Assembly: GCF_017945865.1 (NCBI RefSeq)
Contig: NZ_CP072829.1
Coordinates: forward strand, 1,674,001-1,738,000
From: Xiamenia xianingshaonis
GTDB lineage: Bacteria > Actinomycetota > Coriobacteriia > Coriobacteriales > Eggerthellaceae
Length of the DNA stretch: 64,000 nucleotides
Reading direction: 5' to 3'
Position 1 is the stretch's first letter. Every line of letters starts with the position of its first letter. The translations under genes and the position numbers were made by a program. Below the pieces are notes generated by a model that had not been told where the DNA came from, did no database searches, and worked only from the letters and a program-made list of their open reading frames with translations. Positions 9,104 through 18,595 of this stretch are shown here, piece after piece.

Positions 9104-10155
9104 TAGAAAAACACGAGAAACAGGCGCGCGCACACGAATCCCAAAAGGCCGCAGCCGGGAAACGTGAGCACCCACGTCTTGACCATGTCGATGGCGATAC
9201 CCCATTTTACCGCGCTCTTGCGCTTGGCAGCGCCCACGCCCATGATGGCGGTGGTGTTGGTGTGCGTGGTGGACACCGGCAAACCGGCGAACGTCGCCAG
9301 CATAAGGCTGACGAAAGTGGACAGGCTGGCCGCAAAACCTTGGAACGGCTCGAGCTTCACCATGTCCATGCCGACCGACTTGATGATGCGCTCGCCGCCC
9401 ACCGCAGTGCCCACGCCCATGTTGAGAGCGCACAGCAGCATGAGCCACACCGGCAAAACCATGGCGCCGGTCTGCTCCATGCCAGCGGCCAGCGTAATGG
9501 CCAGCACGAAGATGCTCATGAACTTCTGGCCGTCCTGAGCCCCGTGCATGAACGCCACGCCGGCTCCTGAAATCACCTGCATCCAGCGAAATCCGGCGGC
9601 CGCCTTGCGCCGGTCGGCCTGTTGGAACAAGCGCCCGATGACCTTGGCGTTGAGCCATCCCAAAAAGAAGCCGAGCAGCGTTGACAGCAAAATGCCGTAG
9701 ATGACCTTCACCCATTCGTTCCAGTTGATGGCGTCGAAGCTGCCCTGCAGCGCAATGGCCGCGCCCGTCAGCCCTGCGATGAGCGAATGGCTCTGGCTGG
9801 TCGGGATGCCGAAGTACCAGGCCACCGAGCCCCACACGATGATGGCCACCATGGCGGCCATGAGCGCGATGAGCGCCTGTTCGGAATTGCCGCCGAAGTC
9901 GACCATGTTGAAAATGGTAGCCGCAACGGCCGCCGTGAACAGCGACACGACGAACAGTCCGACGAAGTTGCAGACAGCAGCCATCATGATGGCCGCCTTC
10001 GGCTTCATGGCGCGCGTCGACACAACGGTCGCGATGGCATTGGGAGCGTCGGTGGCGCCATTGACGATGATCACTCCGATATTGAGCACCGTCACGACAA
10101 TCAGCACAGGGTTCGTCATAAGCTCGGACACGAACGTTGCCCACTCGATAGTCAC
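9103..10155 (-). CDS. pit: inorganic phosphate transporter, PiT family
   Basis: A 350-residue integral membrane protein that imports phosphate with a cation. Both PiT signature halves are present: GATDAPNAIATVVSTRAM near the N-terminus and GLPVSTTHTNTTAIMGVGAA near the C-terminus, plus GIPTSQSHSLIAGLTGAAIA in the middle. About ten hydrophobic helices can be counted. The start ATG at 10155 gives MTIEWATFV and is preceded by AGGTAGG. The DUF47 gene downstream on the same strand is its expected partner. The usual arrangement in other bacteria places the DUF47 gene first; here the order is reversed. Confidence 0.94.
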   Translation of the reverse strand: MTIEWATFVSELMTNPVLIVVTVLNIGVIIVNGATDAPNAIATVVSTRAMKPKAAIMMAAVCNFVGLFVVSLFTAAVAATIFNMVDFGGNSEQALIALMAAMVAIIVWGSVAWYFGIPTSQSHSLIAGLTGAAIALQGSFDAINWNEWVKVIYGILLSTLLGFFLGWLNAKVIGRLFQQADRRKAAAGFRWMQVISGAGVAFMHGAQDGQKFMSIFVLAITLAAGMEQTGAMVLPVWLMLLCALNMGVGTAVGGERIIKSVGMDMVKLEPFQGFAASLSTFVSLMLATFAGLPVSTTHTNTTAIMGVGAAKRKSAVKWGIAIDMVKTWVLTFPGCGLLGFVCARLFLVFF

Positions 10156-10326
10156 AGGCCTACCTCCGACGAAAGAAATAAAAGTAGAGACCCGCTTCTG
10201 CTGAAGCGACTCCCTACCAACTTACCGGAAAAAGTGCAGGAAAAAAACGTCACCCCTCAGGCATCACGGTATCTACACCATACCGAGCAGAAGGGCCCGG
10301 CCGCTTGCCTTCTGCTGCGCCTGCCA

Positions 10327-10414
10327 GGGAAACGCTGGCTGAAGCCGTCTTGGCCTGAGGGCGCCGGACGCCGTCAGGCGGGTTTAATGATGACTGAATT
10401 GATCAGCGTTTCCC
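10327..10414 (-). repeat. GGGAAAC palindromic 3' element, copy 3 (after MBL-fold gene)
   Basis: The left arm begins GGGAAACGCTGGCTGAAGCC and the right arm ends GAATTGATCAGCGTTTCCC. The central part (GGCGCCGGACGCCG) adds its own short inverted repeat, making this the longest copy at about 88 bp. It starts 10 bases beyond the stop codon of the hydrolase at 10425. Confidence 0.65.
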
Positions 10415-10424
10415 TCGGCGCGTT

Positions 10425-11090
10425 TTATGCGAATCGCGCAAAGACGCGCCGACGCTCGTCGCCGATGCGCGTCATCTGGTTGTGGCCCGGCAGCACGACC
10501 GTCTCGTCAGGCAGAGCCGCCAACCGTTTGAGCGAATGCTTCATGTCCTGCATGGAACCGCCCGGAAAGTCGGTGCGCCCGATAGACCCGGCGAACAGCG
10601 TGTCTCCGGCGACAAGCACCGGCGCTCCCTGCGAGTTCGACCCGAACTCGGGATCCAGAAACAGGCAGATGCCGCCCGGCGTATGCCCCGGCGTCGCAAT
10701 GACCTTCCACGCCATGTTCCCGATTTTCGCCACGTCGCCATCGCCCACGAACACGTCCACGGGGCATGGGTCGAAATCCCGCGACCCGGTGTCGCCGCCG
10801 CGCGTCCCGGCAATGACCTCGCCGTCGGCCTGCGAAGCGATGACGGCGGCGCCGGTGCGCTTCCGCAGCTCAGCAGCGGCGCCCACGTGGTCCCAATGGC
10901 AGTGCGTCAGCACGATCGCGTCCACCTCGCGCCCGCCAAGCGCCTCTGTGATGACGTCCGGCTCGCACGACGGGTCAACCACGATGGTCGCCTGCCTGTC
11001 CGATATGACGTACACGTTGTTTTCGATAGGCCCGAGCACAAGGTATTCCACCTTCACGCACGTGCCTTTGACCTGGTGCATCTGAGCCAT
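10425..11090 (-). CDS. MBL-fold metallo-hydrolase (glyoxalase II-like)
   Basis: A 221-residue metallo-beta-lactamase-fold hydrolase. Metal-binding motif THCHWDHVGAA, then ATPGHTPGGI, LVAGDTLFAGSIGRTD and the final LPGHNQMT give the full set of His/Asp ligands for two metals. The pattern is that of the small glyoxalase II-like group common in bacteria, which probably hydrolyses a thioester; the physiological substrate is not shown by sequence. ATG at 11090 lies one base after the TGA of rel (11092-11094), and AGGAGG lies within the end of rel, so translation is coupled. It is the last gene of the recJ-rel operon. Confidence 0.9.
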   Translation of the reverse strand: MAQMHQVKGTCVKVEYLVLGPIENNVYVISDRQATIVVDPSCEPDVITEALGGREVDAIVLTHCHWDHVGAAAELRKRTGAAVIASQADGEVIAGTRGGDTGSRDFDPCPVDVFVGDGDVAKIGNMAWKVIATPGHTPGGICLFLDPEFGSNSQGAPVLVAGDTLFAGSIGRTDFPGGSMQDMKHSLKRLAALPDETVVLPGHNQMTRIGDERRRVFARFA

Positions 11091-11091
11091 G

Positions 11092-13500
11092 TCAGCCCTC
11101 CTGAGCCGTTTTCTTCTCAGCCTTTTTCTTCGATCCCACGTTCGGGACCATGCGCTTGGCGTCGAACACGTTGTCGATCTTGCGCAGCTTCGCCAGTATG
11201 TACTCGATGCTGTCGATGTCGGAAACCTGGAAGAGGAAACGCATCTCGACCATGTTGTCGCGATGCGAAACGGTCGAGCACGACAGCACGTTGGCCCCCG
11301 AATCGGACAGCGTCACCACGACGTCGCGCAGCAGATTCGTGCGATCGAGCGCCTCAATGAACACCTCCACCTTGAACGACGTGTTCTTCGGCAGCGACCC
11401 TTCCCACGACACGTCGATGATGCGCTCGGGCGAGCTCATCAGGTCTTTGGCGTTGGGACAGTCTGCCCGATGCACCGACACGCCGCGCCCTCGGGTCACG
11501 AATCCCAGAATGTCGTCGCCGGGAACGGGGTTGCAGCACCGCGACAAGCGCACGAGCACGTCGTCGAGCCCCTTGACCACCACGCCGTTCGACGTGTGGG
11601 CCTCGTGCTTTTTCGGACGCTTCACGCTGGTGAGCATGGGCGGCAGCTTGCCGGTGGAAATGTCGGACGCGCCGTAGCTGGGGGCCGAAAACGCCTCTTC
11701 GCCCTTGTCCACCAGAATCTTCAGCATGCGGTTGGCGACCGCCTGCACGCTTTCCTTGCCGGTGCCGATATGCACGAGCATGTCGTCGGCGTCCCGGAAG
11801 CCCATCGCCTCGGCCACCGTCTTTTGCGCGCGCATGGCCTGGGCGTTCGAGATGCCCATGCCGTGCTTGCGCATCTCGCGCGTCAGCCTATCGCGGCCGA
11901 TCTGCAAGTCGTCGCTGCGGCTCACCTTGCTGAAGTACGACCGGATCTTGCCGCGCGCGCTCGGCGTCTTCACCAGGTTGAGCCAGTTGCGCGAAGGGCT
12001 TGCGCTCTTCTGCGTCATGATCTCCACGCGATCGCCCAGCTGCAGCTCGTATGACAGGGGCACAATGACCCCGTTCACCTTCGCGCCCACGCAGTGGTTG
12101 CCCACTTCGGTGTGAATGGCGTAAGCGAAGTCGATGGGCGTCGACCCCGACCGAAGGCTGAGCACTTCGCCTTTCGGCGTGAACACGAACACCTCGGTGG
12201 GCGCCAGATCGACCTTCAAGTCCTTCAAGAACTCGCGCGAGTCGCGGGTGTCGTCTTGCCAGTCGACCATCTGGCGCAGCCATGCCAGCTGCTGGTCGAG
12301 CTCGTCTCCCCGCTTGCCGCCCTTTTCCTTGTAGCGCCAATGCGCCGCCACGCCGTATTCGCTTTGCCGATGCATCTCTTTGGTGCGAATCTGCACTTCA
12401 AGCGGCCGGCCCGCCGGCCCGATGACCGTCGTGTGCAGCGACTGGTACATGTTGAACTTCGGCATGGCGATGTAGTCTTTGAAGCGGCCCGGCATCGGGT
12501 GCCACAGCGTGTGCACCGCGCCCAGGGCCGAATAGCAGTCCTTCACCGTCTTCACGATGACGCGCACCGCAATGAGGTCGTAGATTTCAGAGAAGCCCTT
12601 GCCCTTCTTCGTCATTTTCTGGTAGATGGAGTACAAATGCTTCGGGCGTCCCATGACCTGCGAAGATATGTTGACCTTGTCCATCTCGTCGCGCAGCGTT
12701 TTGATCACGTCGTCCAAATACGCCTCGCGGCTGGCGCGGCTTTCGGTGACCATGCGGCTGACCTGCTTGAACTTGTTGGGCTCCATGTAGAAAAACGCCA
12801 AGTCTTCAAGTTCCCACTTGATGGAGTTGATGCCCAGCCGGTGCGCGATGGGCGCATAGATTTCCAGCGTTTCGCGGCTTTTGAAGATGCGGCGGTCTTC
12901 GCGCAAAGCGCCGAGCGTGCGCATGTTGTGCAGGCGGTCGGCCAGCTTGATGACGACGACGCGAATGTCTTTGGACATGGCCACGAACATCTTGCGCATG
13001 GTGGCGGCCTGTTCGTCGGTGAGGTTCTCCACTTCGATGCGGGTGATCTTCGTCACGCCGTCGACCAAAAGCGACACCTGCTCGCCGAATTCCCTTTTGA
13101 CGATTTCGCTCGTGACGTCGGTGTCTTCCACCGTGTCGTGCAGAATGGCCGCGCACAGCGTTTCCACGTCCATGTGCAAATCGGCCAAAATGATGGCGAC
13201 CTCGACCGGATGGGCCACGAACGGCTCGCCGGATTTGCGGCACTGCCCCGCATGGGCCTTGCTCGCAAACGCAAACGCCTTCGCAAGCAGGGTCTCCTCG
13301 TCGGCGGTCAGGTACGGCGTCGTCATCGCCTGCAGTTCCTCGAACCGCTCTTCGGGCGTCTCGACCGCCGACGACGGCCGCGTGTCGGTCGCAAACACCT
13401 TCTGGGCCACGCGCGGCCGCCCCAGGTAGTCCTGCACCGTCTGCTTCGCCGGAGCCTCGTCAGACGCCCCGATCATCGCCTCGCGTTGCTTTTTCGCCAT
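11092..13500 (-). CDS. rel: bifunctional (p)ppGpp synthetase/hydrolase
   Basis: Makes and degrades the stringent-response alarmone (p)ppGpp. The 802 residues follow the standard order: HD hydrolase domain with ILHDTVEDT (HD at 121-122) and VVVIKLADRLHNMRTL, synthetase domain (GRPKHLYSIYQKM, YQSLHTTVIGPAGRPLEVQIR), TGS domain (VFVFTPKGEVLSLRSGSTPIDFAY), a C-terminal Cys/His segment (LSRCCNPVPGDDILGFVTRG) and a terminal ACT domain (VEVFIEALDRTNLLRDVV). The intact HD motif supports hydrolase activity. Start at 13500 has AGGGGAG 5 bases upstream and begins 16 bases after the recJ stop, so they form one operon. Confidence 0.96.
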   Translation of the reverse strand: MAKKQREAMIGASDEAPAKQTVQDYLGRPRVAQKVFATDTRPSSAVETPEERFEELQAMTTPYLTADEETLLAKAFAFASKAHAGQCRKSGEPFVAHPVEVAIILADLHMDVETLCAAILHDTVEDTDVTSEIVKREFGEQVSLLVDGVTKITRIEVENLTDEQAATMRKMFVAMSKDIRVVVIKLADRLHNMRTLGALREDRRIFKSRETLEIYAPIAHRLGINSIKWELEDLAFFYMEPNKFKQVSRMVTESRASREAYLDDVIKTLRDEMDKVNISSQVMGRPKHLYSIYQKMTKKGKGFSEIYDLIAVRVIVKTVKDCYSALGAVHTLWHPMPGRFKDYIAMPKFNMYQSLHTTVIGPAGRPLEVQIRTKEMHRQSEYGVAAHWRYKEKGGKRGDELDQQLAWLRQMVDWQDDTRDSREFLKDLKVDLAPTEVFVFTPKGEVLSLRSGSTPIDFAYAIHTEVGNHCVGAKVNGVIVPLSYELQLGDRVEIMTQKSASPSRNWLNLVKTPSARGKIRSYFSKVSRSDDLQIGRDRLTREMRKHGMGISNAQAMRAQKTVAEAMGFRDADDMLVHIGTGKESVQAVANRMLKILVDKGEEAFSAPSYGASDISTGKLPPMLTSVKRPKKHEAHTSNGVVVKGLDDVLVRLSRCCNPVPGDDILGFVTRGRGVSVHRADCPNAKDLMSSPERIIDVSWEGSLPKNTSFKVEVFIEALDRTNLLRDVVVTLSDSGANVLSCSTVSHRDNMVEMRFLFQVSDIDSIEYILAKLRKIDNVFDAKRMVPNVGSKKKAEKKTAQEG

Positions 13501-13516
13501 GACATCTCCCCTCGTC

Positions 13517-16500
13517 TCACAGGGCTTCTTCCGCAGGGCCGCCCACGCGGCCCCCCTCTCGCCTCGCTCGCATGCGGCTCGGCAGAATCGGGTTCGACAC
13601 GCGACCGTTCAAGCTCGCACAATCGCTCGACATGGCCCAATCCCGAAAGTCGTGAAAGACCGAACGCTCGTCAAGCCCTTCACGGTAGCGCACGCTGTCG
13701 GTCAGGTTGACCTTGCGCGTCGTTTCAACCACCCGGATGGTGCGGGCCGACCCTTCCTCGGAAAACACCGTGGTCGTCTCGATGAGGCCCAGCTCGCGAA
13801 AGACCGCCACGCCGCAGTTGACCGCCGCGGGACTGACCGGAAACAGCTCGGTGCTCGCGGCAGCGGCAAGCGCTTCGGGCGTGACGGTGAACGTCGGCTG
13901 GGCGCACGTGCGCTGCAGCGCCCGCATGCCGCGGTAGACCTGGGCCATGCAGTCGTGGTCGGGCGTCATGTCGTGCAAGATGCGCTCGTTGATGGAGCAG
14001 TCGGCCCGGCCGAACAGCAGGTGGATCCACGCGTCCTTCCCATCGCGGCCCGCCCGCCCGCTCATCTGGTTGAACTCGATTTCGTTGAACGGCAGGTGGT
14101 AGAGCACCACGTGCCGGATGTCGGGAATGTCGATGCCTTCCCCAAAGGCCGACGTGGCCACGAGCACCGTGAGCGCGCCCGAACGGAACAGCTCTTCGAT
14201 GCGCTTGCGCTCGGCCCGTGAAAGTCCGGCGTTGTAAAAGCCGATGAGCAGCCCCAGCTGGGGCACCTTGCGCCGCAGCATCCGGGCGACGGCCACCGAT
14301 TGTTCGCGGGAATTCACGTAGATGACCGTCTTCTCGCCGCTGGCGACGATGGTCGCCAGGTAGTTGTCGCGGTGGCGCATGTTGCGGCAATCGTCGACGT
14401 GCAGGTTCGGACGGTCAGCCGTGTCGAAGACGTGCGTTTGGATGGGAAGCTCGCGCTCGATGGCCTCGGCCACCTCGTCGTCGGCCGTGGCGGTCAGCGC
14501 GAGCACCGTGGGCGAGCCGAGCTTGCGCAAAGCCGAGCCGATGGTGGCGTAGGCCTCGCGCTGGCCGGCCTTCGCCATGCCGATGTGGTGCGCCTCGTCA
14601 ACCACCGCAAACGCGATGCGTCCGCTCGCTGCGAACTCGTCGGCGTGCCAGGCCAGAAACTCCGGCGTGGTCAGCACGATGTCGCACGTGCCGTCGACGA
14701 GCGCCGCAAAGCCTCGCTCGCGCTCTTCCGGGGAATTCTCGCCCATGAGCACGCGCACGCGCACGCCGAAGCGTCCCAGCGATTCTCGCAGGTGAAAGGC
14801 CTGGTCGGCGATGAGCGCCCGCAGCGGATACACGAACAGGCTCGCCTCGTGGCGGCTGAGCGCGCGCATGGCGGCATGCACCTGGAACGTCAGCGACTTG
14901 CCGCGCCCCGTCACCATGATGCCGAGCACCGACTCGTCGCGGTTGAGCGCGTCGAGGATGCGCCGCTGGGCGTCGTGCAGCTTGCGGTCGCCGATGATGG
15001 CCTTGATGATGGCCTGCTCAAGCCCTTCGGGGTCCGACGCCGCCTTCTGCTCCCAGAACGCGCGGTTTTCCGACAGGGCCTCGCGGTGCTTTCGCACGGT
15101 GGACGAATCGTAGACCGCATCGGCGCACAGCGCTTCGTCGTCTTCTTCGTACAGCGCTTTGACCTGCGACAAGCTTTCGGAATCGCCGCACGCCTCCATG
15201 CAGGCGTCCAAGCACGCGCACGAAAACGCCGGCTCGAGCACCTTCACCATGGCCTTCACCGTGCGCCGCCCGCGCCACTGGTCTACCTGCGCCTCGAACG
15301 CCGCGTTCACGACGCTGTCGGTGCGCATGAGCTCTTCGATGGTCGAGCAGTGGAACATGATGGCGGACACCATGTCGCGCCCGTTGGAAAGCGAGCACGA
15401 GAAATGGTTCTTGCCCGCGCCGACGGCCCGTCCGTTGACGACCGTCACGTCGCGCGCGAGCAGAAGCGGCGTCTTGTTTTCCTGCCCGAACGGGGCCAAG
15501 CGCTCGATGGCGTCAACGTTTTCCAAGGTCATCTCGTCAAGATCGACCACCGCGTCGATTTCGACCACGGGATGGAACGCCTCTTCGGGCAGCGCGTCCA
15601 TGTACGCGCACAGCCGTCGTTCGAATTCGGGAAGATTCTTCGCCGGAATGGTCACGCCGACCGCAGCCTCGTGGCCGCCGAAGCGCGTCAACAGGTCGGC
15701 CGCGCTTTCCACGGCCTTGAACAGGTTGATGGTGCCGACGCTGCGGCCCGAGCCGCGCGCCTCGTCGCCGTCGATGGTGAACAGCAGGCTGGGGACTCCG
15801 TAGAGGTTCACGAGCCGGCTGGCAACGATGCCCTTGACGCCTTCGTGCCACCCCTCCCCCGCCACGACGAGCGCCCGCTGGCCATGGTAGGTTTTCTCGG
15901 CCTGGGCCTGGGCGATTTCGGAAAGCTCGGACTCGATGGCGCGGCGCTGGTCGTTCGTGGCCTCCAGCTGGGCGGCAAGACGTGACGCCTCGTCGAAATC
16001 GTCGCTCATCAGCAGGTCGATCGCAAGGTCCGCGTCCCCCATGCGCCCGGCGGCGTTCAGGCGCGGCACCAGCGAAAAGCTGAGGTTCGTCGAGGTCACC
16101 GCCTTGTCGCCCGAGCCGCTGACGGCCAGCAGCGCCGCGATGCACGGCCTCGGCGCGTCGTTGATGCGCCGCAGCCCGTCCAGCACGAGCGAGCGGTTCT
16201 CGCCCACCATGGGCATGAGATCGGCCACGGTGCCGAGCGTGGCCAAGTCGGTGTAGTTGCGCCACAGATGCGGCTGGCCGAAGCGGGCGCCGACGGCCTG
16301 GACGACCTTGAGCACCACGCCCACGCCCGCCAGAACCGAACTGGGGTTGTTCGGCTCGCATTTCGGATCGGCAAGCGGCACGCCCGTCGGCACAGCGTCC
16401 GACGCTTCGTGATGGTCGGTGACCGCCACCTTGAAGCCCTGGTCAAGCGCGTACGCGACCTCGTCTTTGCACGCAATGCCGCAGTCGACGGTCACAATGA

Positions 16501-16912
16501 GGTCGGGGGCGAACGTCTTTGCACGCTCGAGCGCGGCGGCCGACAGCCCGTAGCCTTCGTCGAAGCGCCGCGGAATGAACGGCGTGACCTTCGCGCCCAG
16601 CACCCGCAACGCCCGCGTGAGCACCGTGGTGGCCGAAATGCCGTCCAAGTCGAAGTCGCCGAACACGAGTATGGACTCGTCGGCGCGAATCGCCTGCTCG
16701 ATGACGTCGACGACATCTGCCATGCCAGGCACGTCGTAGGGGTTGTGCCAGTCCTGTTCGAACGAAGGGTTGAGGAACCGCATCGCCTCGCCCTCGTCCG
16801 TGAAGCCGCGAGCGACGAGCGTCGTGGCAAGGAAACGCGGAAGGCCGAGCGCCTTCTGCAAATGTGAAACCGTGGGCCCATCGGCGGGCCGAATGGAGAA
16901 TTGGGCAGCCAT
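13517..16912 (-). CDS. recJ: RecJ exonuclease fused to a RecQ-like superfamily 2 helicase
   Basis: A 1131-residue fusion. Residues ~1-580 are a RecJ single-strand DNA exonuclease: DHH-family motif DFDLDG at 86-91, TVDCGIAC, TDHHEA with DHH at 166-168, then RLNAAGRMGDADLAIDLL and the DHHA1 part GRSVGTINLFKAVESAADLL with FGGHEAAVG. Residues ~640-1000 are a helicase: Walker A TGRGKS (K672), DEAHH (D772), ALTATADDEV, and a C-terminal half with SAFGEGIDIPDIRHVV and QMSGRAGRDG, as in RecQ. Free-standing RecJ proteins are about 550-600 residues. The start was set at 16912; a GTG 18 codons upstream exists, and neither has a strong ribosome site. First gene of the operon with rel. Confidence 0.88.
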   Translation of the reverse strand: MAAQFSIRPADGPTVSHLQKALGLPRFLATTLVARGFTDEGEAMRFLNPSFEQDWHNPYDVPGMADVVDVIEQAIRADESILVFGDFDLDGISATTVLTRALRVLGAKVTPFIPRRFDEGYGLSAAALERAKTFAPDLIVTVDCGIACKDEVAYALDQGFKVAVTDHHEASDAVPTGVPLADPKCEPNNPSSVLAGVGVVLKVVQAVGARFGQPHLWRNYTDLATLGTVADLMPMVGENRSLVLDGLRRINDAPRPCIAALLAVSGSGDKAVTSTNLSFSLVPRLNAAGRMGDADLAIDLLMSDDFDEASRLAAQLEATNDQRRAIESELSEIAQAQAEKTYHGQRALVVAGEGWHEGVKGIVASRLVNLYGVPSLLFTIDGDEARGSGRSVGTINLFKAVESAADLLTRFGGHEAAVGVTIPAKNLPEFERRLCAYMDALPEEAFHPVVEIDAVVDLDEMTLENVDAIERLAPFGQENKTPLLLARDVTVVNGRAVGAGKNHFSCSLSNGRDMVSAIMFHCSTIEELMRTDSVVNAAFEAQVDQWRGRRTVKAMVKVLEPAFSCACLDACMEACGDSESLSQVKALYEEDDEALCADAVYDSSTVRKHREALSENRAFWEQKAASDPEGLEQAIIKAIIGDRKLHDAQRRILDALNRDESVLGIMVTGRGKSLTFQVHAAMRALSRHEASLFVYPLRALIADQAFHLRESLGRFGVRVRVLMGENSPEERERGFAALVDGTCDIVLTTPEFLAWHADEFAASGRIAFAVVDEAHHIGMAKAGQREAYATIGSALRKLGSPTVLALTATADDEVAEAIERELPIQTHVFDTADRPNLHVDDCRNMRHRDNYLATIVASGEKTVIYVNSREQSVAVARMLRRKVPQLGLLIGFYNAGLSRAERKRIEELFRSGALTVLVATSAFGEGIDIPDIRHVVLYHLPFNEIEFNQMSGRAGRDGKDAWIHLLFGRADCSINERILHDMTPDHDCMAQVYRGMRALQRTCAQPTFTVTPEALAAAASTELFPVSPAAVNCGVAVFRELGLIETTTVFSEEGSARTIRVVETTRKVNLTDSVRYREGLDERSVFHDFRDWAMSSDCASLNGRVSNPILPSRMRARREGGRVGGPAEEAL

Positions 16913-17020
16913 AACGTGCGAACCTAACAGATGGTTTTTCGTCAAATTTGGCTCGTATTGTCCCACACTTCAGCGAATCTGTCACCGCGCGGCCCGAAAG
17001 CGCGAAGAATCAACGGGCCA

Positions 17021-17084
17021 GGGGAAACGCTGAGCAATCTAGTCAACTTTGTGCAGACGAACCGGCTTTCATGAGCGTTTCCCC
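17021..17084. repeat. GGGAAAC palindromic 3' element, copy 4
   Basis: GGGGAAACGCTGAGCAATCT at the left and ATGAGCGTTTCCCC at the right form the paired ends; the interior is poorly matched. It lies between the recJ start and the phosphofructokinase terminator. Confidence 0.55.
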
Positions 17085-17095
17085 AGAAAGAAGAC

Positions 17096-17130
17096 GAGCG
17101 CACCGACGGGACGCAGCCGTCAGTGCGCTC
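17096..17130 (-). terminator. terminator of the phosphofructokinase gene
   Basis: A 14-bp stem GAGCGCACCGACGG (17096-17109) / CCGTCAGTGCGCTC (17117-17130) with one mismatch and a 7-base loop, about 70 bases after the stop codon on the minus strand. Confidence 0.6.
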
Positions 17131-17197
17131 GCTTGGATTTCCAACGTTCAGCCGCCGACCCGGCAGGTACCGGACCGATGCGGTGTGCGTCGGCGTT

Positions 17198-18412
17198 TTA
17201 GCGCAGGTTGAAGGGGCGGATGGTCTCCGGCACGCCGTTCTTGTCGTACGACAGCAGCGGCTCGCCCTGCACGAGCGGGCGGAAGTAGTCTTTCGCCTCT
17301 TCGGTGATGCCCTGGTAGTCCGGCAGAATCCATTCCTGGGGGAACGTCCTCACGTAGTTCGCCAAATCCTTCGCCGGCACCGTGAAGTAAACGGCGTCGT
17401 ACTTGTCGTATTCGGCGTTCGGCGCACGCTTGACGCCCACGACCATGCCGTTGAAGTTCGGGTCGGCGCTGTGCATGTGCGCGCTGAGGCCCAGCTCGTA
17501 AGCTTCGGTGCAGTCGACGAGCGACTGGGCGAAGTTCGACGAGCGAGCCGCGCGCGACAGGTCCTGCACCACGCCGCGCGGCACGATGCCCGACTCCACG
17601 ATAAGCGTCTTGACGGCCATGGCCGCCCCGCCCAGCACGGCGTGCGAGAAGCCGTCGTGGGAGGCGGCGCCGGCGGACACGTAGTTGCCCTCGGCGTCGC
17701 GGATGCCTTCGGACACCACAATGTAGCACGCGCCCGTCTCATCCATCTTCTTCTGCACCTCGGCCAAGAACTTGTCCTTGTCGAACACCGTTTCAGGCAG
17801 CACGAGCAAGTCGACGTCGCCGGTGAGGCAACAGCTTGCCGCCAGCCAGCCAGCGTCGCGGCCCATGGTTTCCAGCACGAAGACCTCGGGGCGCGTGTAG
17901 GCGTCGTAGTCCAGGCGCGTGGCGTGGGTGATCTGGTTCGCCAGCTTGGCCGCCGACGGGAAGCCGGGGCAGTGGTCCACAAGCATCAGGTCGTTGTCGA
18001 CGGTCTTCGGGATGCCGATGAAGCGCTTGCCCGGCGCGTTTTCGGCCGCCCAGGAGGAAAGCGCGTCCACGGTGTCCATGGAATCGTTGCCGCCGATGTA
18101 GAACATGGTGTCGATGTCGTGGGCGTCCATGACGTCGATCAAGCGATGGTAGTCGGCATCGTCGCCACGCTTCATCTTGTAGCGGCAGGTGCCCAGCGCC
18201 GAAGACGGGGACTGGCGCAGCAGCTGCAGCTCCCAGTACGGAAGGCTCGTCAGGTCGTAGAGCTTGCCGGCAAGCGTGCCCTCGATGCCGTGCAGACCGC
18301 CGTACACCTTGTCGTAGAGAGGATTGAGTTGGTTCGCGCGGATGACGCCCGCAAGCGTGTCGTTGATGACGGCAGTCGGCCCGCCAGATTGGGCCACGAG
18401 GCAGTTGGACAT
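17198..18412 (-). CDS. pfp: 6-phosphofructokinase, probably pyrophosphate-dependent
   Basis: Phosphorylates fructose 6-phosphate in glycolysis. The 404-residue protein starts CLVAQSGGPTAVIN. The motif at 107-111 is GGNDS. An aspartate at the second variable position (D110, where ATP enzymes have glycine) and PKTVDND with lysine (K136, glycine in ATP enzymes) are both known markers of pyrophosphate use. The preceding residue is Asn rather than the common Asp. MGRDAGWLAA and a substrate-binding SEGIRD are also present. No membrane segments. The gene stands alone, with a terminator at 17096 and purB upstream on the same strand with its own terminator, so it is probably monocistronic. Confidence 0.87.
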   Translation of the reverse strand: MSNCLVAQSGGPTAVINDTLAGVIRANQLNPLYDKVYGGLHGIEGTLAGKLYDLTSLPYWELQLLRQSPSSALGTCRYKMKRGDDADYHRLIDVMDAHDIDTMFYIGGNDSMDTVDALSSWAAENAPGKRFIGIPKTVDNDLMLVDHCPGFPSAAKLANQITHATRLDYDAYTRPEVFVLETMGRDAGWLAASCCLTGDVDLLVLPETVFDKDKFLAEVQKKMDETGACYIVVSEGIRDAEGNYVSAGAASHDGFSHAVLGGAAMAVKTLIVESGIVPRGVVQDLSRAARSSNFAQSLVDCTEAYELGLSAHMHSADPNFNGMVVGVKRAPNAEYDKYDAVYFTVPAKDLANYVRTFPQEWILPDYQGITEEAKDYFRPLVQGEPLLSYDKNGVPETIRPFNLR

Positions 18413-18595
18413 ACGTCCCTCCTAGTCGTTTTGAATCGCTGATCTGCGCTTCTCACGTTGCCTGCCGTAAAAAAAGCGCAGGCATCCAGTATGACGCTTT
18501 CTCGCCTTCGCGCCAACGGACAACGCCAAGCGACCGAGAAAGACCACGAAACGCCCCTCCCTCGCACCCGCACGCACCCGCGCAAGACGCGACGA

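Noticed and set aside
12094-13710. Long plus-strand frame opposite rel
   Set aside because: Antisense shadow of a conserved gene in high-GC DNA; the His/Arg/Val-rich translation has no family resemblance.
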